Shown one piece after another: positions 34,399 through 47,619 of a stretch of 64,000 nt of DNA (within the stretch, counting starts at the first letter, position 1; the number at the start of each line of letters is the position of its first letter). The notes beneath the pieces were generated by a model that worked only from the letters and a program-made list of their open reading frames with translations, was not told the DNA's origin and did not search any database. The stretch lies in assembly GCF_963662755.1 (NCBI RefSeq), contig NZ_OY759725.1:1253781-1317780 (forward strand), given 5' to 3'. Made by a program: the position numbers and the translations under genes. The stretch is from an uncultured Sulfurimonas sp. GTDB lineage: Bacteria; Campylobacterota; Campylobacteria; Campylobacterales; Sulfurimonadaceae.

Positions 34399-35237
34399 CA
34401 TTTAAAGATTTTTTCTAAATCTTTAGTAATAGCTCCTGGAACAGTTGCAATTTTTGTAAATTCATTCATACTAAGAAGTGGATAGCTTAGTGCTATGTAA
34501 TATTTGGCTTCTAAAGAACTAGCCTTTTCATTTTCAATAGAGATACAATAAGGGAGTATTGCAGCATTCGCTCTACCAATCTTTTTCACAAATTTTTTAG
34601 TTCTTTTTCCTAAATCATATCCCACTAAAGTACTACTATCTGAAAGCTTTAGTTCAAAAATCATAAATTTACCTTTTTTATAATTTCTAGCTTTTGATAA
34701 AAGTTCTTCCTTTGTACCCTTTGCAAGCACATCAACATCTGCATAATAAGGCATACCGACCATAAAATGGTAATCTTGTAAGTTATCAAACATCATTTTA
34801 TCTGCTGAAGCACTCAAGTCAGAAAACTCTTTATTTATAGCATCTAGTTGTGTTTTAAAAACTGAGTGTTTGTATTCACTCTGCATATATGCTTTTGCAA
34901 AATATATTGGATTAGTAAAACTAATTGTTTTTTCTTTATCATCAATAAAAAGACGAAGTATTGCTGCATAAGCACGACCTGTTTTTGCACCCTCAGCTTT
35001 AAGTGCTTCATTTGTAAAAATAATGGTTGTACCTTTTTTAACAGGACTATATGTAGCTAATACTTCAAATCCTGCTTCTTTGAGCTTAGTTTTAGCACTA
35101 CTTACATCAACATATTTTCCCACTAAATAAGCACTTACTTCTTTTCCTTCTAAGCCTGTAGTTTGCCTATTATTTGCTACACAATTACCTAACGATATAA
35201 TTAATACAAATAATGTAACTCTTATTAATTTACTCAT
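34398..35237 (-). CDS. Exported hypothetical protein
   Basis: The 279-residue protein has an N-terminal signal sequence with Leu-Gly-Asn-Cys near residue 19, which could be a weak lipobox, though Asn at -1 is unusual. The mature part has mixed alpha/beta character and repeats a motif of the type Gly-Arg-Ala-Tyr-Ala-Ala-Ile-Leu and Gly-Arg-Ala-Asn-Ala-Ala-Ile-Leu about 130 residues apart. This suggests two related halves (roughly residues 30-150 and 160-279). I do not recognise the family. It is a lone gene on the minus strand. Confidence 0.7.
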   Translation of the reverse strand: MSKLIRVTLFVLIISLGNCVANNRQTTGLEGKEVSAYLVGKYVDVSSAKTKLKEAGFEVLATYSPVKKGTTIIFTNEALKAEGAKTGRAYAAILRLFIDDKEKTISFTNPIYFAKAYMQSEYKHSVFKTQLDAINKEFSDLSASADKMMFDNLQDYHFMVGMPYYADVDVLAKGTKEELLSKARNYKKGKFMIFELKLSDSSTLVGYDLGKRTKKFVKKIGRANAAILPYCISIENEKASSLEAKYYIALSYPLLSMNEFTKIATVPGAITKDLEKIFK

Positions 35238-35390
35238 ATCTCATCTACTCCTAACGTTTCATAATTTCAATTGTATGTGCATCTAAATCACTATATGATT
35301 TTATACATTTTTAAATTGCTAATATTATTAAGTGTCACATAGTTATCACAAAATTAATTGTATCATAAAAAGTTATAAAAGGCTATATAA

Positions 35391-36575
35391 CTAAAATGCA
35401 TAATTTAGGCCAACACTTAATGCCGTTTGAGAATGTTTTGTTTCAGTATATTGAGTAGTTGTATGATTTAAAAACTTCTTACTTACCTCTGGAGCATAAG
35501 TATATGCCAAATCAACTGATGTTTTATTACTAATTTTATATGTAGAACCAATGGAAATATGAGACTCTACAATAGCTGGAAAGCCCAATAAATTAAATGT
35601 GTTAACCAAGCCACTACTTGGAATACTAGCAGAACCAACAAAACCATTTTGTTCTTTTATAGGAGTCTCTGCATAGTTATAGCCAATTCTAATAGCCCAA
35701 CTCTCAACAGAATATTCATAACCTAAAGCATAAACATTTTGATCTTCCCATTTAAAATCTTCATATCCCTTAGCTTTTGACCATTGAATATTTTTGTAAT
35801 CTATTGCTATTATATGCTCTTTAATCCTATAACTAAGACCAATACCTATTTCAGATGGGGTAGACAATTCATCATTTTTATAAGCATTTAAACCAAAATT
35901 TTGCATAGCATTTGATAATTGACCTTTATACTTCATATCAATCTGAGATTTATATATAGCACCAATTGTAAAACTTGATACTTCATATGAAAAACCCAAG
36001 TTATAACCAAACTCTAAATCTTGAGATACTCCAGAACCCTGATTTAAACCGTTGTTATAATTAATATCTAAAGAACCATATTGAAGCAATGGAGTTACAG
36101 CAATGCTAAATCCATTTGTAGTATATGCTAAAGGAGTTCCAAACTGCATTAATTGTAAATTAGTAACCATTTCAAAATTAGCTCTTACATCGCGGTAATC
36201 AACACCCATGCCCGCTGTTCCCCACATGCCAATACCAAAATAAAAATTATCATTAATTTTATTTGCTATTGATACAGATGGGATAATATTTATATCTGCG
36301 TCACTATTATATGAACCTGCAGCAGAACCCATATCTGTTTTTACTTTAGGCATAAATATTGTACCACCAAAAGATATTTCAGTATCTTTAATAGATGTAA
36401 TTAAAGCAGGATTTGCTAAAGCTGATTCTGCCCCATGTGCTATACCTATACCTGTACCACCCATACCACGAGCTTTAGCACCTACACCAATTAAATTTGA
36501 ACCATTTGTTGCAAGAAGAGATGTAGTAGATATCGTAAAGATGGTTACAAAAGATAGTTTAGTATTAATTTTCAT
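35391..36575 (-). CDS. FadL/OmpP1-type outer-membrane protein
   Basis: The 394-residue protein has a signal peptide, then the N-terminal Ala-Arg-Gly-Met-Gly-Gly-Thr-Gly and Ala-Leu-Ala-Asn-Pro-Ala motifs that mark the OmpP1/FadL/TodX family. A series of beta strands follows, ending in an aromatic residue (Asn-Tyr-Ala-Phe). These barrels carry hydrophobic molecules such as long-chain fatty acids or aromatics across the outer membrane. I chose the ATG at 36575 because GGGAG lies just upstream; an ATG 12 bases earlier overlaps that site. Substrate unknown. Confidence 0.85.
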   Translation of the reverse strand: MKINTKLSFVTIFTISTTSLLATNGSNLIGVGAKARGMGGTGIGIAHGAESALANPALITSIKDTEISFGGTIFMPKVKTDMGSAAGSYNSDADINIIPSVSIANKINDNFYFGIGMWGTAGMGVDYRDVRANFEMVTNLQLMQFGTPLAYTTNGFSIAVTPLLQYGSLDINYNNGLNQGSGVSQDLEFGYNLGFSYEVSSFTIGAIYKSQIDMKYKGQLSNAMQNFGLNAYKNDELSTPSEIGIGLSYRIKEHIIAIDYKNIQWSKAKGYEDFKWEDQNVYALGYEYSVESWAIRIGYNYAETPIKEQNGFVGSASIPSSGLVNTFNLLGFPAIVESHISIGSTYKISNKTSVDLAYTYAPEVSKKFLNHTTTQYTETKHSQTALSVGLNYAF

Positions 36576-36802
36576 TTTTTCTCCCAAAAGTTATATAATA
36601 ATTTAAAATAGAACAAGCATTATAGGAGAGTTGATTTTAACTCTATCTTAAAAAAAAGTATTAATATATAAATATTTCTTATATGTTAAAGTGAAATAAT
36701 AAAAATTCAAAAGAAAAAATAGATAAAGAGTTAATATAAAGTCAGATTATTAAATTTGATTATTATATTGATAAATAAAGAAGTAAAAGTAAGAAATGAT
36801 CA

Positions 36803-36919
36803 ACTAGGCAGCGACCTACGTTCCCACACCTGAAAGGTGCAGTATTATCAGCGATGAGAGGCTTAGCTTCTGGGTTCGGAATGGAGCCAGGCGTTTCCCT
36901 CTCTCTATAGCCACCTAGA
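36803..36919 (-). rRNA. rrf: 5S ribosomal RNA
   Basis: The minus strand reads as a 5S rRNA with the conserved core Cys-loop bases CCGAACCC and GGGAAC, about 117 bases. It is the last gene of the rRNA operon and follows the 23S by about 190 bases. Ends are approximate. The 215 bases between it and the outer-membrane protein gene are AT-rich with no clear hairpin terminator seen. Confidence 0.93.
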
Positions 36920-37066
36920 CAATCACATATCAATATATCATACATAAAGTAGATATACTCAAATATGATTGTAAGAGTCAATCGATTGAGTGTTTAATGA
37001 GAATACTCATTAAAGTATATTTGTTAAAGTCAACAATGTTCTAAATAACTCTATGTATATGTTATA

Positions 37067-37089
37067 TACACTAAACAAGGTAGTGAACG
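37067..37089. other. 23S rRNA processing stem, 3' arm
   Basis: The bases here are complementary to 40015-40037 on the other side of the 23S gene (22 of 23 pairs by my alignment, the rest a G-U type change). In the transcript they form the long stem that RNase III cuts to release pre-23S RNA. Confidence 0.75.
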
Positions 37090-37111
37090 AATTGTAATTC
37101 TAATTAAAGAA

Positions 37112-40004
<2,893 letters not shown>

Positions 40005-40014
40005 TTCTATATTG

Positions 40015-40037
40015 CGTTCACTACCTTGTTTAATGTA
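40015..40037. other. 23S rRNA processing stem, 5' arm
   Basis: Partner of 37067-37089: the bases CGTTCACTACCTTGTTTA are reverse-complementary to the other flank of the 23S gene. The stem base lies about ten bases outside the mature 23S 5' end. Confidence 0.75.
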
Positions 40038-40302
40038 CTTATACATCAAACAGATAGTACTGTTTATTGTAGTTATTTAGTTAATAAAAAATGTTAATGT
40101 TTAGTCCTCAATGGTCGCAAGCGACATCATTTCCGGTTCCAAAACTAAAAACGATAATAAATTATCATTTTTTTAACGTTTTTCATATGTTGACTTTAAC
40201 AATTATAATTTAATGAACATAGACTTGAAAGTCTAATAGAAAAACTAATCAATTAGTTCTTTTATTAAACTTCTATTTCTAGATTTACAATTTTAAAAGA
40301 AA

Positions 40303-40378
40303 TGGTGGAGAATAGCGGGATCGAACCGCTGACCTCCTGCGTGCAAGGCAGGCGCTCTCCCAGCTGAGCTAATTCCCC
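40303..40378 (-). tRNA. tRNA-Ala (anticodon UGC)
   Basis: The 76-base minus-strand sequence begins GGGGAATTAGCTCAGC, has the anticodon loop CTTGCAC (anticodon TGC), the T-loop GGTTCGATCC, and ends in an encoded CCA. It is the only tRNA in the 16S-23S spacer; I found no tRNA-Ile, which often accompanies it. Confidence 0.97.
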
Positions 40379-40396
40379 ATTTCAAATGATCCATAA

Positions 40397-40419
40397 ATCA
40401 CTGAAAACTAAGCAAGCAA
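40397..40419. other. 16S rRNA processing stem, 3' arm
   Basis: The core CTGAAAACTAAGCAAG pairs with TTGCTTAGTTTTCA at 42423-42445 upstream of 16S. In the transcript this forms the RNase III stem around pre-16S RNA. Confidence 0.75.
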
Positions 40420-40450
40420 TAAACTAATAACATAACAATTTTGTCTTCTT

Positions 40451-40506
40451 GAATTGGAAGTAATTCCACTTCAATTCATATCACTAAAGCTACGAATTAA
40501 AATTCG
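40451..40506 (-). promoter_or_regulatory. boxB/boxA-like antitermination module in the 16S-23S spacer
   Basis: Read on the transcribed strand: a hairpin (arms CGAATT/AATTCG, 40493-40506), then GTAGCTTTAGTG (40482-40493), then a second hairpin around GGAATTACTTCC (40451-40477). The same order occurs in the 16S leader at 42102-42160. The layout matches boxB-boxA-boxC of rRNA antitermination, and the middle element resembles boxA (a T-rich GCTCTTTA-type sequence). Role inferred from duplication and order. Confidence 0.55.
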
Positions 40507-40573
40507 AGAAAACTTTATCTCTCGTGAGATTTTCTTTGTAAGATAAACAAATGAATGTTTACTCTTTACTCTA

Positions 40574-42088
<1,515 letters not shown>

Positions 42089-42101
42089 TATCTGTTTCCT
42101 T

Positions 42102-42160
42102 GAAACGGAAGTAATTCCGTTTCAATTCCTTGCACTAAAGCTACAAACTATAAATAGTTT
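42102..42160 (-). promoter_or_regulatory. boxB/boxA-like antitermination module in the 16S leader
   Basis: On the transcribed strand: hairpin AAACTAT/ATAGTTT (42145-42160), then GTAGCTTTAGTG (42133-42144), then hairpin GAAACGGAATTACTTCCGTTTC (arms 42102-42123). The 12-base middle element and GGAATTACTTCC are identical to those in the spacer copy. Confidence 0.55.
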
Positions 42161-42422
42161 GAGTTTTAATCTTTAGAATATTAAAAAACATTCATCATGT
42201 AAAGAACACATTTCTGTGCATTACTGATCTTTGCCCAAGATTTAAAAATCATTGGCTTTGTTGCTCTATCTATTACTAGATAGAGACTTGTATGTATCTA
42301 TTACTATTGGGATCCAATAAATTGGATTCAAATAGAATAGACGGTTGTTGTTAATTAGTTATTTCTAAGTAAACTTATCAATGAGCTAATTACTAACTTA
42401 TTTCGTTAGTTATTAAGTCTAT

Positions 42423-42445
42423 TTACTTGCTTAGTTTTCAATGAT
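42423..42445. other. 16S rRNA processing stem, 5' arm
   Basis: Partner of 40397-40419. It lies in the long leader between the rRNA promoter and the boxB/boxA-like module. Confidence 0.75.
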
Positions 42446-42521
42446 CTCAAACAATCTCAAAAGCTTCAACTCGAAGTCTCTCTAGGCCTTTTTGTTAAGG
42501 TCTCTTTGTTTGTGGATGGGA

Positions 42522-42550
42522 ATTATAGGAGAAACTCATTTTAATGTCAA
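42522..42550 (-). promoter_or_regulatory. rRNA operon promoter (TTGACA-17-TATAAT)
   Basis: On the minus strand a consensus -35 TTGACA (42550-42545) is separated by exactly 17 bases from a consensus -10 TATAAT (42527-42522). Transcription would begin near 42515 and leave a leader of about 430 bases before 16S. Full consensus hexamers are expected for an rRNA promoter. The stretch between here and the BI-1 gene start holds no other gene I can see. Confidence 0.8.
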
Positions 42551-42722
42551 GCTTTTTTACAAAGAATTTGCAAATTTATTATAGAGTGTTTATTTTGCTC
42601 AATACTATTTAAAATTTTTAATAATTTCCTTACATTATATAAAGAAGAAAAACTTCTTGTTGCTATGCATTAACTCTTTGTATATAAAATTCTTATCAAA
42701 CTATATTATGAGGAAAAAAATT

Positions 42723-43421
42723 ATGGGACTTTATGATCGTGATTACGCTAGAGGCAACTCTTTTGCTTATGAGACTTCTTCTCGCAGTGATACTCAAATC
42801 ATCTCTTTTGTTAAAGAAACATATAAGCTATTTGCAGCATCTATGATGGCTGGTGCAGTTGGTGCTTATGTTGGTGTTCCTCTAGCAGGAACTATTGCAG
42901 CTTGGTTTTTACCACTATTTATTTTAGAAATAGGTCTTTTAATAGGACTGCACTTTGTAAAACATAAGCCAGGAATAAATCTTATGGTTATGTTTGGATT
43001 TGTTTTTATGACAGGTTTAATGCTTGCTCCTTTACTTTCAAGAACACTTGGTATGAGTGGTGGTGGAGCTATTATAGGTAATGCTTTTGCTATGACTTCT
43101 GTAGTATTTGGTGCTATGAGTTTTTATGCTATTAAAACTACAAAAGATTTTACTTCTTATGGCAAACCTTTAATGATTGCTCTATTTGTTGTTATAGGCT
43201 TTTCTATTGTGAACCTATTTTTAGGTAATCCAATGCTAAGTGTTATCATATCTGGAGCTGTTGTATTTTTATTTAGCATCTTAGTTGTTTATGACACTCA
43301 AAACATTATGAGAGGTGCTTATGAAACTCCTATTGATGGAGCTATAGCTCTGTATTTAGATTTTTTAAATATATTTACAGCACTTCTTCATCTATTTGGC
43401 ATTTTTGGTAATGACGACTAG
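42723..43421 (+). CDS. Bax inhibitor-1 (YccA/YbhL) family membrane protein
   Basis: The 232-residue protein has seven hydrophobic membrane segments after a short charged N-terminus (Gly-Leu-Tyr-Asp-Arg-Asp-Tyr-Ala-Arg-Gly), as in the BI-1/TMBIM family of ion-leak or protease-modulating proteins. The ATG at 42723 follows a GAGGAA site and is preferred to a much earlier in-frame ATG at 42657. The conserved acidic pair near the last helices (Tyr-Asp-Thr and Tyr-Leu-Asp-Phe-Leu-Asn) is present. Its end overlaps the ThiD2-like gene by 11 bases. Confidence 0.88.
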   Translation: MGLYDRDYARGNSFAYETSSRSDTQIISFVKETYKLFAASMMAGAVGAYVGVPLAGTIAAWFLPLFILEIGLLIGLHFVKHKPGINLMVMFGFVFMTGLMLAPLLSRTLGMSGGGAIIGNAFAMTSVVFGAMSFYAIKTTKDFTSYGKPLMIALFVVIGFSIVNLFLGNPMLSVIISGAVVFLFSILVVYDTQNIMRGAYETPIDGAIALYLDFLNIFTALLHLFGIFGNDD

Positions 43422-43827
43422 TGAAAACTTATCACCCGAACTTTATCGGGTGATAGATGCAAACCTCAACCGTCTTAAAGAGGGTATCAGGGTTGTTGAA
43501 GATATCATGCGATATCGAGATAATAACAGAGAATTTTCTTTAAAACTAAAAGAACTTCGTCATAAATCTCGCATAGATGAGATAGATAAATTACTACTTC
43601 ATAGAGATAGCATCAAAGATGTACTTCGTTCAAGCACTAAAAGTGAACAAAATCGTACTGACATTAAAAGTATTATTATTGCAAATTTTAAAAGAGCAGA
43701 AGAATCTTCTAGAGTGTTAGAAGAGTTATTTAAACTTTATAGTTCGAGCTATAGTGAAGAGTTTAAATATATAAGATATGAGCTTTATAACTTAGAAAAA
43801 GAGATAGTACTTAACGAGAGCAGATAA
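43411..43827 (+). CDS. Stand-alone ThiD2-like protein
   Basis: The 138-residue protein starts Thr-Thr-Ser-Glu-Asn-Leu-Ser-Pro-Glu and has Arg-Val-Ile-Asp-Ala-Asn-Leu-Asn-Arg-Leu-Lys-Glu-Gly-Ile-Arg-Val-Val-Glu-Asp. This signature belongs to the ThiD2 domain, usually seen fused to thiamine-phosphate synthase and reported as a hydroxymethylpyrimidine phosphate kinase. No ThiE domain follows here. I use the ATG at 43411, which overlaps the BI-1 gene by 11 bases. The 3' end overlaps the convergent bioC-like gene by 17 bases. Thiamine role is family-based inference. Confidence 0.7.
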   Translation: MTTSENLSPELYRVIDANLNRLKEGIRVVEDIMRYRDNNREFSLKLKELRHKSRIDEIDKLLLHRDSIKDVLRSSTKSEQNRTDIKSIIIANFKRAEESSRVLEELFKLYSSSYSEEFKYIRYELYNLEKEIVLNESR

Positions 43828-44497
43828 AAACTACTTCAAACTCTAAATACTTTAGTGGATAATCTTGCATTAATTTTTTTGTTTGCTTATAGTCTAAAAC
43901 TTTTCTTGAGCCACTTACACCACTATTTTTTATATACCTAAAAATATCTCTAGTAGATTCAAATTCCAATCTATATTCAACAACTTCAAAATCAGCATCA
44001 AAATATTTTTTTTGAAGTTCATCTATCTCTTTATAGCTTCGCAAGATAGGTGTTAGAGATGCTGTTTCATTTAATGTTTTAAAAGTATTTTTAGTAAAAA
44101 TAGCTAAAGAAATAGGGATATTAAGACTTTTAATATTTTGAAATACCATATCAAGATTTTCTGCCCACTGCAAAGCAGATGCTGAAAATAGGTGGTCATA
44201 TTTATAGGTTAAAAGATTTTCAAAAAGATTTTTATCATTAAAATCACCATAGACGCATTCACATTTATTTGTTTTTGGATGTAATTCCAACATCCCCGGT
44301 GCAAAATCTACACCAGTGAAATGCTCATAACTCCAATCTATACTATTGTGAAGCGCTCCACTACCACAGCCTAAATCCAATATATTTTTAGGCTTGTGTT
44401 TTAATTTTTTTAATAATCTTTTTATAACTTTATTTTGAATAACACTATAAGAGTCATAATCTTTTGCATGTTTGGAAAACTCCGAACTTATTTTCAT
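43811..44497 (-). CDS. bioC: Malonyl-ACP O-methyltransferase, BioC-like
   Basis: BioC methylates malonyl-ACP to start biotin synthesis. The 228-residue class I methyltransferase has the SAM-binding motif Asn-Ile-Leu-Asp-Leu-Gly-Cys-Gly-Ser-Gly near residue 38, an early Phe-Ser-Lys-His-Ala-Lys-Asp-Tyr-Asp segment typical of BioC, and the late Ile-Lys-Asn-Ser-Gly-Val-Ser-Gly-Ser-Arg motif. No other biotin genes are near; it overlaps the znuB-type gene by four bases, so it sits in a metal-transport operon. The assignment from motifs is fairly good. Confidence 0.75.
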   Translation of the reverse strand: MKISSEFSKHAKDYDSYSVIQNKVIKRLLKKLKHKPKNILDLGCGSGALHNSIDWSYEHFTGVDFAPGMLELHPKTNKCECVYGDFNDKNLFENLLTYKYDHLFSASALQWAENLDMVFQNIKSLNIPISLAIFTKNTFKTLNETASLTPILRSYKEIDELQKKYFDADFEVVEYRLEFESTRDIFRYIKNSGVSGSRKVLDYKQTKKLMQDYPLKYLEFEVVFICSR

Positions 44498-45291
44498 CGT
44501 CTATTTGCAACCAAAGAGATAACAAATATAAACAATACTGAAAGCACTATAGTCGCTCCAGATGGTAAAGAGAAGTAAAAAGAAAGAATCATTCCAGATG
44601 CTACACTTACTAATGCAAAAAATAAAGAGAGTATCAAGGTTTTAATGAAGCCTTGTTTGTATTGTAAGGCTGAAACTGTTGGTATAACCATTAAAGCACC
44701 TATAAGTAAACTTCCAACAACTCGAATAGAGAGTGCAATAATAACAGCAACAACACTAACAAGTAAAAAATTTAGCATCTTTACTTTGATACCGCTAGTT
44801 TTTGCTACTTCTTCATCATATGCAATAAAATAAAACTCTCTTGAAAAAATAAGTAAAATACTTAAACATATAGTTCCAAATATTGAAATTGTAATTACAT
44901 CTGCACTGCTTACTGATAAAATAGAGCCAAATAAATATGAAAAAAGAGAATTGTTAAAAGCACCACCTAAGGAGACAATAATAACAGCAATAGCAAGAGA
45001 ACCAGATAATAAAATAGCTAAGACTGCATCTGAATAAAGAGAAAAATAGGCTCTAAGATACTCTATAAGCCAAGCAGAGAAAATAGCTATAACTACTGCC
45101 ATCCATAGTGGATTTAATCCTGCTACTAAACCTACAGCTACACCAACAAGTGCAGAATGAGCCAAAGTTTCACTTATCATGGAGTAGCGACGAAGAACTA
45201 TAAATGTACCACTCACAGATGCTAAAACAGCTATAATCATCCCTGCAATAAAAGCTCTTTGCATAAAATCATAAGAGAACATTTCTAACAT
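44494..45291 (-). CDS. znuB: ZnuB-type metal ABC transporter permease
   Basis: The 265-residue protein is a membrane permease of the ZnuB/MntB (ABC-3) family, with about eight hydrophobic segments. It has the loop Ser-Glu-Thr-Leu-Ala-His-Ser-Ala-Leu-Val-Gly-Val-Ala near residue 37. With the ATPase and His-rich binding protein next to it, the likely substrate is Zn2+, though Mn2+ cannot be excluded. It follows the ATPase gene by nine bases. Confidence 0.9.
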   Translation of the reverse strand: MLEMFSYDFMQRAFIAGMIIAVLASVSGTFIVLRRYSMISETLAHSALVGVAVGLVAGLNPLWMAVVIAIFSAWLIEYLRAYFSLYSDAVLAILLSGSLAIAVIIVSLGGAFNNSLFSYLFGSILSVSSADVITISIFGTICLSILLIFSREFYFIAYDEEVAKTSGIKVKMLNFLLVSVVAVIIALSIRVVGSLLIGALMVIPTVSALQYKQGFIKTLILSLFFALVSVASGMILSFYFSLPSGATIVLSVLFIFVISLVANRR

Positions 45292-45300
45292 TTTAAATCC

Positions 45301-46071
45301 CTAGTGTTCATGTTTATGATTATGCAACAAGTGTGCATCTATACCGTAAAGCTCACTCATCTCTTCACAGCTAAGTACTTCTTTTGGGTTGTTGCATATT
45401 ATAGCTTTTTGATTAATCGTAAATAATCTTGCGATATCATCAGCTATAACGCCAATATCATGAGTGATAAAAACTATAGTAATTTTTTCTTCTTTATTTA
45501 AATATCCTAAAAGATCATAAAACCTCTTTTGAGATGCTACATCAACACCAGTATTTGGTTCATCTAGTATGAGAATTTCTGGTTTTGAAGCCAAAGCTCT
45601 AGCACACATTACTCTTTGTCTTTGTCCTCCAGATAGTGTCCCTACCATTTTCTCTTTTAAATGATAAACATTCATTTTTTGCATAGCTTCTGCAACAAGT
45701 TTTCTATCTTCTTCACTTTCTTTTGAAAATAGCTTTCTTTGAGAGACTCTACCCATCTTAACAACATCTTCTACTGTTGCTGGAAAATTAACATCTACTT
45801 GGGTGGCACGTTGTGGAACATAACCTATTTTATGCCACTCCTTAAAATTTTTTATTCGTTTACCAAATATTTTTACTTCACCTTTTGTCTGTTTTTCAAG
45901 ACCAAGTAAGATTCTTATTAGAGTTGTTTTACCACCGCCATTTGGTCCTATAATTCCAATATATTCATGAGCAAAAATTTCTAAAGATACATTAGATAGT
46001 ATTTCTTGATTTCCGACTTTAAAATATAAATTTTTTACATCAAAAATCGGTAACGATAGTTTCATTGACAA
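45301..46071 (-). CDS. znuC: ZnuC-type metal ABC transporter ATPase
   Basis: The 256-residue ATPase has the Walker A motif Gly-Pro-Asn-Gly-Gly-Gly-Lys-Thr-Thr near residue 42, the signature Leu-Ser-Gly-Gly-Gln-Arg-Gln-Arg near 142, and Walker B Ile-Leu-Ile-Leu-Asp-Glu-Pro near 165. The tail His-Leu-Leu-His-Asn-His-Lys-His-Glu-His is His-rich, in keeping with zinc handling. Its start overlaps the end of znuA by ten bases. Confidence 0.93.
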   Translation of the reverse strand: MSMKLSLPIFDVKNLYFKVGNQEILSNVSLEIFAHEYIGIIGPNGGGKTTLIRILLGLEKQTKGEVKIFGKRIKNFKEWHKIGYVPQRATQVDVNFPATVEDVVKMGRVSQRKLFSKESEEDRKLVAEAMQKMNVYHLKEKMVGTLSGGQRQRVMCARALASKPEILILDEPNTGVDVASQKRFYDLLGYLNKEEKITIVFITHDIGVIADDIARLFTINQKAIICNNPKEVLSCEEMSELYGIDAHLLHNHKHEH

Positions 46072-47030
46072 ACCAAAGCTTTAGATATTTTTTTTAAATT
46101 TATAAGCATAATATCTTCGTAGCTAAGTTTCATCTTAGCCTCATCAGCCGTAATGTTTCCAAGAGGTTGAAGCACATCCACATCAACTTTAGCCTCATTA
46201 GCTATACTCTTCATTGCTTTATCACTCACAAAACTCTCAAAGAAAACAGTTTTAACATCATGTTCTTTTACATGCTCTATAAGTTTTACCATATTTTTTG
46301 CACTCGGTTGTGCATCTGGAGATAAACCACTTAAAGATTCTACATTAAAAGCGTAATTATTACTTAAATAAGAAAAGGCATTATGATTAACAATTATTGT
46401 ATTTTTTTTACAATTCAAAAGAGCTTTTTTGTATTTTGCATCTATGGATTGAAGTTTAGATATATATTTTTCACTATTTTCTTTGTATAAAGCTTCATTC
46501 TTTGGAGAAATCTGAATAAATTCATCAGCCATAAGTTTTGTAGCAATAATCATATTTTGTATATCTAACCAATAGTGTGGATCTAAGGCAGAGTCATGAT
46601 GATGGTGGTGATGTTCATGATCATGATGCTCATGATGTTCATCTTCATCACTATTTTTAACTTCTAGCAAGTTAACTGATTTACTCATATCTATAGTTTT
46701 TGATTTAAAATCAAATGAATCAACCCAAGGTTCTAACCCTGCTCCACTATATATAACAAGGTCACTCTGCATTATCTCTGTCATTAGTTTTGGCGTAGGT
46801 TCAAAACTATGAGCATCTACACCAAAAGGTAAAATCATAATCAAATCTATACTATCTTGTGAGATATTTTTTGCTATGTCATATAGAGCAAATGTACTTA
46901 ATGAAACTTTAGGCTTTTGATTTGCATCTTCTACTTGAACTTTTGCTTCTTCTCTTGAAACATACATCTGCAACATAAAAACAACTACTATTAAAACTAA
47001 AATTATCTTTCTAAAATCTCTCATAAGCAT
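46062..47030 (-). CDS. znuA: ZnuA-type zinc-binding periplasmic protein
   Basis: The 322-residue protein is a cluster A-I substrate-binding protein with an N-terminal hydrophobic anchor or signal. A strongly His/Asp/Glu-rich loop near residues 125-145 includes six consecutive His. A conserved His occurs in Val-Asp-Ala-His-Ser-Phe-Glu-Pro near 72, and further ligand His in Pro-His-Tyr-Trp and Asn-His-Asn-Ala-Phe. This loop is the mark of ZnuA rather than of manganese proteins. It opens the znuA-znuC-znuB-bioC run; an upstream Zur site was not identified. Confidence 0.9.
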   Translation of the reverse strand: MLMRDFRKIILVLIVVVFMLQMYVSREEAKVQVEDANQKPKVSLSTFALYDIAKNISQDSIDLIMILPFGVDAHSFEPTPKLMTEIMQSDLVIYSGAGLEPWVDSFDFKSKTIDMSKSVNLLEVKNSDEDEHHEHHDHEHHHHHHDSALDPHYWLDIQNMIIATKLMADEFIQISPKNEALYKENSEKYISKLQSIDAKYKKALLNCKKNTIIVNHNAFSYLSNNYAFNVESLSGLSPDAQPSAKNMVKLIEHVKEHDVKTVFFESFVSDKAMKSIANEAKVDVDVLQPLGNITADEAKMKLSYEDIMLINLKKISKALVCQ

Positions 47031-47150
47031 CCAAAATCTTTTTGAAATTATACCTCAAATCTATAAGAAGTAAAATTTTATTTTAAATTTATCGTTTTTC
47101 AGCCATTTTTTAGATATAATTCGCCACTTTTTAAACTTAGGATATATAAA

Positions 47151-47498
47151 ATGACAACTAGTTTTTTACTTATTGTTCAGATAATTTTAGTAGTAATACT
47201 AGTTATAGCTGTACTTCTACAAAAAAGCTCAAGCATCGGTCTTGGAGCATATAGTGGCTCAAATGAGTCTGTTTTTGGTGCTAAAGGACCAAACGCATTT
47301 TTAGCTAAAGCTACATTCCTTATAGGATTTTTGTTTGTTTCAAATACTATCGCTTTAGGCTATCTATATTCTAGCACAGCACAATCTTCAGTAGTTGATA
47401 AGATGGTTGAGAGTACAAATGTAGTAGCTCCAACTGCTATTACTCCTGTTGAAGCTCCAATTGCACCAGCAAAAGAAGAAACTCCAGTTACAAAATAG
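47151..47498 (+). CDS. secG: Preprotein translocase subunit SecG
   Basis: SecG is a small subunit of the Sec channel. The 115-residue protein has two membrane segments, the Ser-Ser-Ser-Ile-Gly-Leu-Gly-Ala-Tyr-Ser-Gly and Phe-Gly-Ala-Lys-Gly-Pro linker motif near 27-50 that is typical of SecG, and a Pro/Ala-rich C-terminal tail. It ends inside a hairpin terminator and is divergent from znuA. Confidence 0.92.
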   Translation: MTTSFLLIVQIILVVILVIAVLLQKSSSIGLGAYSGSNESVFGAKGPNAFLAKATFLIGFLFVSNTIALGYLYSSTAQSSVVDKMVESTNVVAPTAITPVEAPIAPAKEETPVTK

Positions 47499-47519
47499 TT
47501 GCTTTTTTGCAACTATTTT
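47492..47519 (+). terminator. Hairpin terminator at the end of secG
   Basis: Eleven-base arms AAAATAGTTGC and GCAACTATTTT with a loop of six T. The left arm holds the secG stop codon. Confidence 0.75.
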
Positions 47520-47619
47520 AAACCCTACAAACATCTAACTTTTACAAACACTTTTATTTCAATTAAAAAAATTCTCGCTACAATAACGTAATTATTTTTC
47601 AAACAATCAAGGAAAACGA

